Part shown: one piece after another, positions 1-9,482 of the stretch
Layout of the letters: each line of letters begins with the position of its first letter
Position numbering within the stretch: the first letter of the stretch is position 1
Source of the DNA: Prorocentrum cordatum
Taxonomy: Eukaryota; Sar; Dinophyceae; Prorocentrales; Prorocentraceae
Assembly: GCA_963575745.1 (NCBI GenBank)
Contig: CAUYUJ010018496.1
Location: 150,774-203,050, forward strand
Reading direction: 5' to 3'
DNA: 52,277 nucleotides
Notes under the pieces: model-generated
Told to the model about the DNA's origin: nothing
Databases searched by the model: none
Seen by the model: only the letters and a program-made list of their open reading frames with translations
Position numbers and translations under genes: made by a program

Positions 1-215
1 CCCTCCCGCGACCCGGCCCGCGACCCACCCGCGACCACCCCGCGACCCACCCGTGACCCATCCCGTGACCCGCTCGCCACCCACACGCGACCCACACGCG
101 ACCCACCCGCGACCCACCCGCGACCACCCGCGACCACCCGCGACCTGGCCCGCGACCCACCCGCGACCCACCGTCGACGCACCTGCGACCCACCTGCGAC
201 CCAACCCGCGACCCA
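1..215. repeat. CCCGCGACCCA-type minisatellite
   Basis: Degenerate tandem repeat with a unit of about 10-11 bases built on CGACCCACCCG. It runs from the window edge to about base 215, where AT-richer DNA begins. The open frame across it (Thr/His/Pro/Arg) only reflects the repeat. The left end is cut by the window. Confidence 0.85.
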
Positions 216-719
216 CCTACATTGTTTTAACAAAAAAAATCGGCGCCTGCGGCGGACGCGTTGTATAGCTTGGAAATTTTGCGCCTGCGGCGGGCTTCTT
301 CAGAGCCTCGCAGACTGCAGACGTCCCCGCCGCCCCTCCTTCTTATCCACAACTGCGGGGTGCTACGCTATTCATCCTGAGCCACTTTTGCCCACGGTCC
401 CGAGGCCCGGTAGGGGCCCCCAGGGGCCGAAAGTAGCGAAAATGTTCCTCTCGTGATTTTTTCGCAACGCAAGGAGGGCTGGGTCCTCCGCGGCCGCCCT
501 CCGCTGTCCCACCCGCGTCAGCGCGCTCGCGCCAGGCGCAGCCGGCGGGTCCCGCTCGGGCGCGCTTGTGCTCACCGGCGCTGCCGGTTAAAAAGTGGGC
601 GGGGCACGAGCGGAGCTGGACGGGGCGACGCTGAGCTCAACGGGACAGAGGCCATGCATCGCGCGGACGTGTGCGTTTTTCTCGACGAGGGCCATCCAGG
701 AGCATCCTGGATCATCGAT
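216..719. other. no gene seen; GC-rich unique DNA
   Basis: Contains two short GCGCCTGCGGCGG-like blocks (about 243-290) and one inverted copy of dispersed family H (378-476, listed separately). The short open frames overlap on both strands and look like GC-driven chance frames. Confidence 0.5.
378..476 (-). mobile_element. dispersed repeat family H, copy 1 (inverted, partial)
   Basis: On the minus strand this reads through the family-H core, GGGCCTCGGGACCGT next to a GGGGGCCCCTACC block. It is preceded by a TTGCGAAAAAATCACGAG hairpin-like edge. The same core recurs on the plus strand near 2130, 16420, 18855, 43670 and 48270. No protein is evident. The family is defined by eye from these copies. 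Confidence 0.65.
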
Positions 720-985
720 CCAAGAAGCAACAGCAATAATGATAGCAATGATCATGTACTACTATGACTATTATTACGAATGGTAAGAATGATAACAGTT
801 ATAGAAGTAGTAGCAATAAGAATCGTAATCCGATCAACCATACTAGAAGTAATGCTAATAGTACTCAACAATATCATGGATCGTCGTACCAATACGTATA
901 ACCATACTACGAATATTAATCATAGTAGTAGTACGAACAAGTATTCTTATTGGTTTGTTAAAGCAGAATTTTCAAACATACGAAA
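720..985. repeat. degenerate AT-rich trinucleotide tract
   Basis: AT-rich island in GC-rich surroundings, built of eroded AAT, AGT and ATA-type triplets. Remnants include TAGTAGTA and ACTACTATGACTATTATTA. It looks like an old microsatellite rather than a gene. Confidence 0.5.
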
Positions 986-1167
986 CAAACAGTTGTTCTA
1001 CACAACTGTCAGATTAAACATAATATACGACACCGAAATTTGCACGGGGATTGGACGCCCGAGCGTTGGCAAGGAGGGCAACGTCCTTGAGGGCTTGACG
1101 ACTTTTCGCAAATCGACTTGTGGGGTACATCCAGGCACGTCTGGGGCGGCGAGCGAGGGGGGGAAGT

Positions 1168-1317
1168 GAGAAGGAGAAGGCCTTCTCAGAAGGCTCGGAA
1201 GTCTCCCAGCCTCCTGAGATGTTTTCTAAGCCTTCCCCGAAGACAACAAACAAATCTCAGAAGGCGCTAGGGCTTCTGAGAAGCCCCGTCGCCTTCTGAG
1301 AAGGCCTTCTCCTCCTC
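1168..1317. mobile_element. 150-bp fold-back (MITE-like) unit
   Basis: Bases 1168-1194 and 1291-1317 are inverted copies of each other, matching at 26 of 27 positions (core GGAGAAGGCCTTCTCAGAAG). The ~96-bp interior contains a smaller palindrome, GGCTTCTGAGAAGCC, at 1271-1285. No coding capacity. Fragments resembling its interior (GGCTCGGAAGTC, CCTTCCCCGAAG) recur near 20640-20695, which suggests a dispersed family. No clear target-site duplication was seen. Confidence 0.6.
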
Positions 1318-2062
1318 AGTTCCCCCCCTCGCCCGCCGCCGACAATCTGGGCAAATCCAGGTACATCCCGAGATCTCCAAGGAAATGCCGAGCAAAGCGT
1401 GGCCGCTCCCGGCGCGAGCCGAGGGACGGCCCAGGCTGTCAAGCCCCTCACGGCCGAGCTGGGCGGGGCGGGGCGCAGCGGCGGGGGCGGGGCGGCGTGA
1501 GTTGGCGCGCCCTCCCTGGGGAGTCTGGGCGCTGCTGCTCAGGAGGGGAGAAAACACACAGGCAGGATGCATCGTCGATCCCCAGGAGAATATTCATGGC
1601 GCCAGCCAACATCGCAGGGCGGATTGCTTTCGGAAAACGATAGGATGGTAGTGGCCCAGAGAATTTCGTTCCGAATTCCGAGGTGAATTTCGTGTGGGTT
1701 TTTTGGGGCCAGGAATGAAGTCTTAAACAAATCAACGCGAAATTCGCTTCGTTTTTCACTCGCCATGTCGGGGTTTTGCATAGGCAGAAATCCACGCACA
1801 AATCCGCTGCAGCACGTCAGCAAGATCGGCGCAGTGAGAATATTGGAAAATACAGGAAGTGGGGAGGGAAGTGGAAGATCCAGAGATGTTTTGAAAATAT
1901 GGGGAATCCCACGAGCTGCTTCTATGTATTTGTGTGTCCCAGGGCCCCTTCAGCTGAGTTCTCCCACGGTGTGCCTTCGCCAGACTTCGGGCCCTGGGGC
2001 CCGCACAGATCGATCCAGTTCGAAGAATGCAGCTGGGAGCCCAGGGATGCAGTCGTGATTCC
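1318..2062. other. no gene supported
   Basis: GC-rich DNA to about 1560, then mixed composition. Several overlapping open frames exist on both strands, none with a recognisable motif. A palindromic GGGCCCTGGGGCCC near 1989-2002 resembles strings at about 6919 and 19858, so part of this stretch may belong to another dispersed repeat. Confidence 0.4.
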
Positions 2063-2326
2063 CAGACCCCCTCGCGTTGTGCAACAATCGCGGCGGGAGG
2101 TTTTTCGTGTTTTTTTCGGCCTCCGGGGGTCGTTACCGGGCCTCGGGACCGTCAAAAAACGATTCTGGATTATCCCGGCAAAGCAACCTAACAGCGATGT
2201 GTAGGAGCATATCCGGAAGCATTCCCCTTAAGATTCAGATGATAATCCAGTTGTAGAATTATGCTGTTCTCGCAGTCGTAGTCGCATTCGCGATGACAGT
2301 CGCAGTGGCAACGGCAGTCGCAGTCA

Positions 2327-3128
2327 CAGCCTCAGCCTCAGCCTGCCTCAGCCTCAGCCTCAGCCTGCCTCAGCCTCAGCCTGCCTCAGCCTCAGCCTCA
2401 GCCTGCTTCAGCCTCAGCCTCAGTCTGCCTTCAGCCTCGGCCTCAGCCTCAGCCTGCCTCAGCCTCAGCCTGCATCAGCCTCAGCCTCAGCCTGCCTCAG
2501 CATCAGCCTGCCTCAGCCTCAGCCTCAGCCTCAGCCTGCTGCCTCAGCCAGCCTCAGCCTCAGTCTGCCTTCAGCCTCGGCCTCAGCCTCAGCCTGCCTC
2601 AGCCTCAGCCTGCATCAGCCTCAGCCTCAGCCTCAGCCTGCCTCAGCCTCAGCCTGCCTCAGCCTCAGCCTCAGCCTGCCTCAGCCTCAGCCTCAGCCTG
2701 CTTCAGCCTCAGCCTCAGTCTGCCTTCAGCCTCGGCCTCAGCCTCAGCCTGCCTCAGCCTCAGCCTGCATCAGCCTCAGCCTCAGCCTCAGCCTGCCTCA
2801 GCATCAGCCTGCCTCAGCATCAGCCTGCCTCAGCCTCAGCCTCAGCCTCAGCCTCAGCCTCAGCCTCAGCCTCAGCCTCAGCCTCAGCCTCAGCCTGCTT
2901 CAGCCTCAGCCTCAGTCTGCCTTCAGCCTCGGCCTCAGCCTCAGCCTGCCTCAGCCTCAGCCTGCATCAGCCTCAGCCTCAGCCTCAGCCTGCCTCAGCA
3001 TCAGCCTGCCTTAGCCTCAGCCTCAGCCTGCCTCAGCCTCAGCCTCAACCTGTTTCAGCCTCAGCCTCAGTCTGCCGTCGGCCTCAGCCTCAGCCAGCCT
3101 CAGCCTCAGCACGCAGCCTCAGCCTCAG
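2327..3128 (+). repeat. CAGCCT hexamer array of composite element 1
   Basis: About 0.8 kb of CAGCCT interrupted by 7-mers (CAGCCTG) and by variants such as CAGCAT, CAGTCTGCCTTCAG and CCTCGGCCT. The variants recur at roughly 110-160-base spacing, giving a loose higher-order repeat. No plus-strand frame of CAGCCT contains a stop, so the Ser/Ala/Gln/Pro/Leu/Cys frame of over 300 codons is explained by composition. Confidence 0.9.
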
Positions 3129-3130
3129 AG

Positions 3131-3410
3131 CACGAAGTGGCCTACAGTTGGCTCCGGGCATCCAAAATGTGGCCCCGGAATGGAGTTCTGGGAACTCGAA
3201 AACCACGAAGTGGCCTACAGTTGGCTCCGGGCATCCAAAATGTGGCCCGGGAATGGAGTTCTGGAAACTCGAAGACCACGAAGTGGCCTACAGTTGGCTC
3301 CGGGCATCCAAAATGTGGCCCGGGAATGGAGTTCTGGGAACTCGAAGACCACGAAGTGGCCTACAGTTGGCTCCGGGCATCCAAAATGTACGCCGGGGAA
3401 TGGAGTTCTA
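3131..3410 (+). repeat. 73-bp tandem repeat, copy 1 (4 units)
   Basis: Units begin with CACGAAGTGG at 3131, 3204, 3277 and 3350, an exact 73-base period, and contain CAGTTGGCTCCGGGCAT and GGAATGGAGTTCTGG. Because 73 is not a multiple of three, each unit shifts the reading frame, so a repeat protein is unlikely. The same unit follows the other two CAGCCT arrays. Confidence 0.9.
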
Positions 3411-3669
3411 GCAGCGCCAAGAGCGATTTTGCGAGGATGTCCCAAGCGATTTGGGCTTCGGCGGCAGCCGCCCCGGGTCCCGCCCCGACCCCCCTGTGGA
3501 GTCATTTGCTGCTCTCTTTTGAGTCCACTAGAAACCTATCAGCAAAAGCTGTTCGGTAATGAAAAATTGGTCCCGGGGAAGGGGCCCAGACCTCTCGGGG
3601 TCGACGTTGCGAAAAACTCGCGACGTCGGAAGTCTGGGTTTCTGGCGGTGTTGCAATTCCCTCGCAACG

Positions 3670-3812
3670 TCGAATCTCAAGGCCGTGGGTTTTCGGAGGT
3701 CTTCGTTGGCTCGTGGAGTGTCCTCGCCCCGGGATGCTTTCTCCAGCAGCTGCGCCTCGCCGAGTGCGTTCGGGGGGCGCCCGGATCGTTTCGGACCGCC
3801 GCCGGAGACCCG
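3670..3812 (+). repeat. dispersed repeat shared with 19320-19455
   Basis: Both loci share CGGGATGCTTTC, CAGCTGCGCCTCGCCG and GCCCGGATC in the same order, followed by related GGACCGCCGCC and GGAACGGCCGCC strings. No protein is recognised. Bases 3813-4240 beyond it show no gene, only three near-repeats of an ACATGTTTTAGA-like string at about 3916-3950. Confidence 0.55.
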
Positions 3813-4242
3813 CGCTAAGTTTGTGGATGCCACGACAACGGACACCCTAACAGTCCGATCGTTGAATTTTTCATGTGTGTAAAAAGTTGGAAAATGCCAT
3901 AAACGTGTTTCAAACATGTTTTAGATATGCTTAAGACATGTTTTAGACATTTGGAAATTATTTGGCAACACGCTTCATCTCCATTGATCGTCCTCCACAA
4001 CGCGAAGTGATCCGAAAGCCAGACCTCCTCGTGCTGCGAAGATCACGACGGCAAGGTTTCGGCGATACTCGGCCTTTGCGGGCCTTCGTCGTGCCCCGAG
4101 ATCGCCAATCAACGAGTTGGAGTGGGAAGGCGGTCCTGGGGAAAAGTGTCAGTGCTTCTGGGGAGCCACGTCTTAACAGAAGTTGCGACGTCGGAGGTCT
4201 GGGAACGCGGAGGCGAAGGCAGCCCGCTGCCCCGCCCCATCT

Positions 4243-4301
4243 TTGTTGTTTGTTTCTCTCTCTATCTCTCTTTCTTTTTTTTCTTTCTTTATTTCTTTCT
4301 T

Positions 4302-4343
<42 letters not shown>

Positions 4344-4660
4344 CATCGTTCTCTCTCTCTCTCTCTCCCTCTCTCTCCCTCTCTTTGTTTTTTATATCTC
4401 CATCTCGTTCTCTCTCGTTCTCTCTCTCTCTCTCTTTCTCTCTTTTTCTGTCTTTTCCTTGAAGTCTTGACCGTGCATGGGCATTGAGGCGAGATGTAGC
4501 GACGCGTGCCCGCCCCGCCTCTTGTTTTGCCTCTCTCTCTATCAAGTTTGTTCGCTCTCTCTCTCTCTTTCCCTATCTTTCGCTCTCTCTCTCTCTCTCC
4601 CTCTCGTTTTATCCCTTTCTCCCTCTCGTTTTATCCCTCTCGTTTTATCCCTTTCTTTCT
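4243..4660. repeat. CT-rich microsatellite tracts
   Basis: Two polypyrimidine blocks (about 4250-4465 and 4530-4665) of (CT)n mixed with CTTT and CCCTCTCGTTTTAT units, separated by about 65 bases of mixed sequence. The second block repeats CTCTCGTTTTATCCC three times. The Ser/Leu/Phe open frames are repeat artefacts. Confidence 0.9.
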
Positions 4661-5570
4661 TCCCTCATAGGCATCCGGCTGTCACGCGTTGAGTTTGATA
4701 TCGCATGGGCATCGAGGTGGGACACAGAGGCTCTGACGAGCGACGGCCCCGTTTCGATATATGTTCCTCCCCACTGTTGTCCTGCGTTGGTCTCGGCAGT
4801 GGTTTGGCATCGTTTGGTTCCCCACCAGGGTGGTCAAAAGCGAAATAGGTTCGTCTTCGTCTGCCTCTCATTCTCTTCACGCATCCCAGCGGAGTGCGGC
4901 GCAGGCCCTTGCTGGTATGGGCGTCCTCTTCGTTAGCCGCCAGGAAGTCGCAAACCCCCCACGGGGTTCGGGCCCCCTCGAGCGCGGCAAGGCGTTTTCG
5001 ACCGCGGCCGCGCAGGTGGCGGGCGAGTCCTCTCAAACGCGTGCAGAACTCAGTGCAACACCCTGGGAAAATGGACACCATCGGCAAAGCGCTGGAGGGT
5101 GTCCAGGGAGGGGTGGCGCTTGACAGGGCATCTGTGCGTTCCAAGCAGCCGCGCTCTTAACGCATCCTTGACACAAGGCCACAGTCGCAACGTGGACCAC
5201 TGTGCAGAAGGGGGTCGGGGGACCCCCGCCTCCACACCAGCGCGGCACAGTTCCCTCCTCCACTCCTGCAGGTGGCACTGCCCACGATTCCGAAGCCTTT
5301 TGGCTCGTCTACGTTGCCGTGGCAACACTCTTGAGCGCCACGGAGTGCCCCCTGGCAATAGCAACCTACTCAGGAAAAACTTGTTGGAGGATATCCGTCT
5401 CCCCTGCTGGGGACAAGGGCTTGATACCAGCCATGCCAGCCCAGAGGAACTCCGGCCGCGGCTTTTTTGTTGCTAACCTGGACGTCCAACAGCCAGAAAA
5501 GCGTAAGGGTGGCGCGATGGCTAATCAGGGGCGAACGTAGCGCAGGCGACGACATCACTGCACCCTCCTA
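4661..5570. other. no gene supported
   Basis: Mixed-composition DNA with overlapping frames of 80-160 codons on both strands in the same place. No frame shows a recognisable domain or clearly better codon behaviour. Could hold degenerate retroelement sequence, but no motif supports that. Confidence 0.4.
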
Positions 5571-6100
5571 CCTCCTCCTCCTCCTCCTCCTCCTCCTCCT
5601 CCTCCTCCTCCTCCTCCTCCCTCATCCGTTCTCCTCCTCCGTTCTCCTCCTCCTCCTCCTCCTCCTCCTCCTCCTCCTCCTCCTCCTCCTCCTCCTCCTC
5701 CCTCCTCCGTTCTCCTCCTCCTCCCTCCTCCGTTCTCCTCCTCCTCTCTCGCCTCCCTCCCTCCCTCCCTCCTGCCATCCATCGCGTTTCGGCCTGGGGA
5801 TAGCCCGACGGTTCCCCACCCTCCCCGCTCGGGAGGGGGCCCCGGGCATGTTGGGGCCGCCCTCCGCCACGCACGCGACTGCACACCAGGCCTGGCTTCC
5901 AGGAGGGAAGAGGGAGGAGGAGGAGGAGGAGGAGGAGAGGAGGAGGAGGAGAGGAGGAGGAGGAGGAGGAGGAGGAGGAGGAGGGAGGAGGAGGAGGAGG
6001 AGGAGGAGGAGGAGGAGGGAGGAGGAGGAGGAGGAGGAGGAGGAGGAGGAGGGGGAGGAGGCGGAGGAGGAGGAGGAGGAGGAGGAGGGGGAGGAGAGAG
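5571..6100. repeat. facing (CTC)n and (GGA)n tracts
   Basis: A (CTC)n tract at 5571-5770 faces a (GGA)n tract at 5917-6092, with about 145 bases between. The two are long imperfect inverted repeats, able in principle to form a hairpin or triplex. The poly-Leu, poly-Glu, poly-Pro and poly-Arg frames on both strands are repeat artefacts. Confidence 0.9.
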
Positions 6101-6324
6101 CAGGCAAGTAACCGGAAGGCGGAGACGGGAGCCGTCAGGCGCTCGCACGCCGGCCAGGGGCAAGGTGCGAGGAAGGAGAGGGGAAAGAGAGGGGAGGGAG
6201 AGGAGGGTGACGGAAACAGGACCCCGAAACAACTAAGCAGGGCAGATTCCTTCCCTATTTCCCCCCATCCCTCCCTCCCTCCCTCCCTCACTCCTCCTCC
6301 CTCCTTCGCAGGGAGGTGCTACGC

Positions 6325-6640
6325 CTACGGCGGCACGATCACGACGACGAGAACGACGACCACTACGACGGCGACGACCACCATGACGGCGACGACGGCG
6401 ACGACGACGACCACGACGACCGCGACGACCACGACGACCGCGAGAACCTCGACGACCACGGCGGCCACGGCGGCCACGGCGACCACGACGGCCATCGCGA
6501 CGACCATGACGACGGCGACCGCGGCGACCACGGCGACCGCGGCGACCACGGCGGCCATCGCGACGACCACGGCGACGGCGACCACGACGGCGACCGCCAC
6601 GGCGACCACGGCGGCGGCAGCGGCCAGGAGCATCCTGAGC
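6325..6640. repeat. degenerate GAC/ACG/GGC triplet tract
   Basis: About 300 bases of triplets (CACGACGAC, GGCGACCACGG), giving Asp/His, Thr or Val runs depending on frame. A shorter pure (GAC)n run lies at about 6797-6838. No gene is inferred. Confidence 0.8.
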
Positions 6641-6794
6641 AGGGCGCCAGACGCCCCGCTGGAGCCGCCCGGCGACGGCGGGCTGCCGCCCTTGCAGGAC
6701 GGCGGCGCGCTGGCTGGCGGCGGCTCATCGTCCGGCCGCCTTCGCCCGGGGGCCTCCTGACGGTGCGGTGGCTCGCCGTCGCCCGAGGGCCCCG

Positions 6795-6838
<44 letters not shown>

Positions 6839-7384
6839 AGAGCAGAGCGAAGGCCAGCGACCCCTGAGATCCTGGCGTCTCCATTTTTTCGAGCCGGGCA
6901 TTTTCGCCTCTTGTTCGGGCCCCCGGGGCCCTCACACATCGACGAGGCTCGAGACATGGTGCAAAATGATGAGGTCTAGGGCTCCGGGCGTGATTGTTGT
7001 TGGTGATATTGCAGTCTGTTTCGCTGCGTCGGATCTCAGGGATGGTGTCGTGGTTCGCCGTCGCCCGGGGGGCCCCAAAAGTAGTGCTGGTGACCGTGTC
7101 TCGAAGTGGCGTCTCGAGGCACCTCGCAACGGCGGCGCAGATGTGACGCTTGGAGCGTGCCTTTGCTGCCACTCGTGTTGCGAGCTCCGACTGCATGTGA
7201 ATTCACGCAGGCACCTTGGGCACCTCCCTTGGGATTTTGTCGCCCGGGTGTTCGGTCCGGGACCCCAGGGGCCACCAGACGGTGTGGTGGCTCGCCGTGT
7301 CGGTCGGGTGGCCACACCGCGAGGTGAGCCGGGTGTGGTTTCGGAGTCGTCGCGTGGTTTTGCGGGGTTCGGGTCGTGCTCCGA
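6641..7384. other. no gene seen; short recurring GGTGGCTCGCCGT cassette
   Basis: GC-rich DNA in which a phrase near ACGGTGCGGTGGCTCGCCGT recurs at about 6759, 7033 and 7278 with nearby GGGGCCC-type runs, so part of it is an eroded dispersed or tandem repeat. No domain is recognised in any frame. Confidence 0.4.
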
Positions 7385-7600
7385 GAACGAGGAGGGGGAG
7401 GGGGGGAGGAGAAGGAGGAGGAGGAGGAAGAGGAGGAGAAGGAGGAGGAGGAGGAGGAGGAAAAGGAGGAGGAGAAGGAGGAGGTGGACGAGGACGAAGA
7501 CGAGGACGAGGACGAGGAGGGAAGGAGGAAGGAGGAAGGAGGAGGGAGGACGGAGGACGGAGGACGGAGGAGGAGGAGGAGGAGGAGGAAGCGGGAGAGG
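7385..7600. repeat. (GGA)n microsatellite with GGACGA variant
   Basis: Polypurine tract of GGA/GAG units, passing through a (GAC/GAG) section near 7488-7520 and back to GGA. Glu- and Arg-rich frames across it are composition artefacts. Confidence 0.9.
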
Positions 7601-8429
7601 GGGCAGGGAGTCGTCTCAGGCGACCTGGGCCTCCGAGGTCCCAAAACTGTGCGGTGGCGGACCGCGTGGTGAGGAAGTTGGGGAGTCCGAGGTCACCGCG
7701 TAGTCCGTCACCACACGGGTTTGGGGTGTCTTTGTTTCGCGCCAAAGGTGGTGGAACAATTTCATGTCAGATGCTCAGCGTTCGGTGCGGTCATAGTCCA
7801 ACTTTTTCGACGCGCTGCCTTACAGGTTTATCTATGATGGAAATCATCATCCCTCCTCCTCCCCTTCCTCCTTCGTGCCCCTCTCCGTCCTCACCATTGC
7901 CCTCCGTCGCTGTCCTCATAGCAAGTCCGATCAGCAGCACACCGGTGGGGCGGGGCGGGCGTTTCGCGTGAGACTCCCTCACCAAGTATGATTTTGAAAT
8001 TCGAATAGTTCAACCGGTACAAAAGGTGGAAGACATGTCGTTGTATCTAAAGGTTTTCGTCTAGTAATGCTTCCCAAAAGAAAACTTCAGCAATGCTTTC
8101 TAAACGGTTTCGTTTACGACACGCTCCAACATAATATTGTGTTGTAGTGGTTCCGGGCGGATCCCTGCTGCAAGGCAAAAGGAACTATGTGGGTTGATGT
8201 TTGACGCTTCGCGTATCCCCACCAGCCTTTTGCACGGTCTCGCGCCAATTATCTGTCGCTGTGCCCCAGCCTCGGTCATACCACCCTCTGGACTTCTCCT
8301 TGCGGGCCGCGAATCAAAAAACAGTATCCCCACCAGCCCATCCAGAAATGATGCCCATGAGACTTGACATGGGGAGAGAGGAAAACACACGCGGAATCAA
8401 GCAGCGACGGGGGTTTGGGAGGTTCCGTG
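7601..8429. other. no gene seen; possible eroded minisatellite
   Basis: No convincing coding region. From about 8040, phrases such as CAATGCTTTCTAAACGG and GTTCCGGGCGGATCCCTG resemble the 51-bp unit found at 8637-8990, so this may be an older, more diverged end of that array. Confidence 0.35.
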
Positions 8430-8640
8430 GCCATCTCGACCCTTCTTGGAGCGGTCTTGGGGCCGCTTGGAGCATTTTGGGAGCCATTTTGAGCCAGCTT
8501 GGGTTATCTGGACCATCTTGGAGGTCATCCTGGGCTCTCTGAGGTTCGGGGGCCTCTTGGGGGCCTTTTCTGGTGCCTTTTGGAGGCTTCTTCGAGGCCT
8601 CATGGCGCTTCTTGGGGTGTCTAACAGAATGTGTTTGTAG
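8430..8640 (+). repeat. TCTTGG-rich dispersed repeat, locus 1
   Basis: Irregular tandem phrases of about 15-25 bases built on GGCCTCTTGGGG and CATCTTGGAG. The same style of sequence occurs at 38925-39235, 41345-41545 and 49665-49800. Non-coding by appearance. Confidence 0.55.
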
Positions 8641-8990
8641 CGTTTTCCACAGGATCCCTGTTGTGAGGCCATCCACTGGGTCCTTGTGTAGCACCACTGC
8701 GGTCCTTGTGTAGCAGTTCGCACAGAATTGCGGGTGCGAGGCTTTCCGATCGAATCCCTTTGTGGCGCTTTCTAAAGGATTCTTGATGTGAAGCTCTCAA
8801 TCGAATCTCTTTGTGGCGCTTTCAAAAGGGTTCATAGTGTGATGCTTTTCTATATAAGACGTCAGCAGTGCTGTTCACCGGGTTCCGATTATAGGCTTTC
8901 CAGTAGAATCCATTGGTGACGATTCCCAGCGGATTCCTGTTGCGAATACGCAGAATCAGGATTCGTTTGCGATGCCTAAGACAGGATGTA
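8637..8990 (+). repeat. 51-53-bp minisatellite
   Basis: Diverged tandem units recognised by GTGGCGCTTTC or GTAGCGTTTTCC at 8637, 8688, 8709 (partial), 8761, 8812 and about 8865, each followed by AAAGGATTC- or GGATCCCTGTTG-like sequence and CGAATCCCTTT. Spacing is 51-53 bases apart from one short unit. Confidence 0.65.
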
Positions 8991-9126
8991 CACCCAATGT
9001 GTGTGAGAGAGAAAGAGAGAGAGGCACGGGGAGAAAGCGAGAGAGGAAATATTATGAGAATGATGAAGACCAGGCTGACAGTTCGTAAAAACTCCTCTGG
9101 GACACCGAGGGACTCCACAATCCCCC

Positions 9127-9351
9127 GTCCTCCTCCTCCTCCTCCTCCGCCACCTTCTCCTCTCTCTCTCTTTCTCCTCCTCCTCATTCCTCCTCCTCCC
9201 CCCCTCCTCCTCCTCCTCCTCTTCCTCCTCCTCCTCCTCCTCTTCCTCCTCCTCCTCCTCCTCCTCTTCCTCCTCCTCCTCCTCTTCCTCCTCCTCCTCC
9301 TCCTCCTCCTCCTCCTCCTCCTCCTCTTCCTCCTCCTCCTCCTCCTCAAGT
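9127..9351. repeat. (CTC)n/(CTT)n microsatellite
   Basis: About 225 bases of polypyrimidine triplets. It ends 130 bases before the LINE, and a second (CTC)n tract lies just after the LINE's 3' end (15961), so the element is bracketed by the same simple repeat. Confidence 0.9.
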
Positions 9352-9482
9352 ATTAGGGGGTCAGGTTTTTTTTGTTGGCCTCCTTCCCCTGTGCCTCAGC
9401 GGGGCACTTGAGAGACTTGATTCGAGCGCTACTCACTGTACATCGTTTGCGCTCAATCTCGGCCAAAGCAGGGGAGAATGCA

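Larger units (their letters stand above)
2170..3559 (+). mobile_element. composite satellite element, copy 1 (1.39 kb)
   Basis: The modules, in order, are a 5' module (2170-2326) beginning TTATCCCGGCAAAGC, a CAGCCT array, 73-bp tandem units, and a 3' module ending in ACTAGAAACCTATCAG and then GCTGTTCGGTAA. The same order and ends occur at 21121-24118 and 39263-41327. ACCTAACAGCGA at 2186-2197 faces a diverged inverted partner at 3547-3557, so the unit has subterminal inverted repeats. It encodes no recognisable protein. It splits a family-H repeat with at most 1-3 bp of target duplication. It is inferred to be non-autonomous; the mechanism is unknown. Confidence 0.7.
2063..3680 (+). mobile_element. 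family H copies 2 and 3: one H repeat split by composite element 1
   Basis: Bases 2063-2169 match the 5' half of family H, ending in GGGACCGTCAAAAAACG and then ATTCTGGA. Bases 3560-3680 match its 3' half, starting TGAAAAATTGGTCCCGGGG. Uninterrupted copies (for example 18785-18960 and 48220-48375) join these halves directly. The 3' half carries a near-perfect hairpin at 3602-3628 (arms CGACGTTGCGA and TCGCGACGTCG around an A/C loop). The simplest reading is that composite element 1 inserted into an existing H repeat. Confidence 0.7.

Noticed and set aside
2170-3559. Composite element as a Helitron
   Set aside because: The apparent A|T insertion fits, but the 5' TC and 3' CTRR ends and the 3' hairpin of canonical Helitrons are not seen; no helicase sequence is in the window.
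4661-5570. Protein gene among overlapping 80-160 codon frames
   Set aside because: Frames overlap on both strands with no domain or clear codon bias.
8475-8500. Spliced-leader match AGCCATTTTG
   Set aside because: Ten bases match the dinoflagellate leader, but the sequence then reads AGCCAG instead of GCTCAAG, and it sits inside TCTTGG-type low-complexity DNA.
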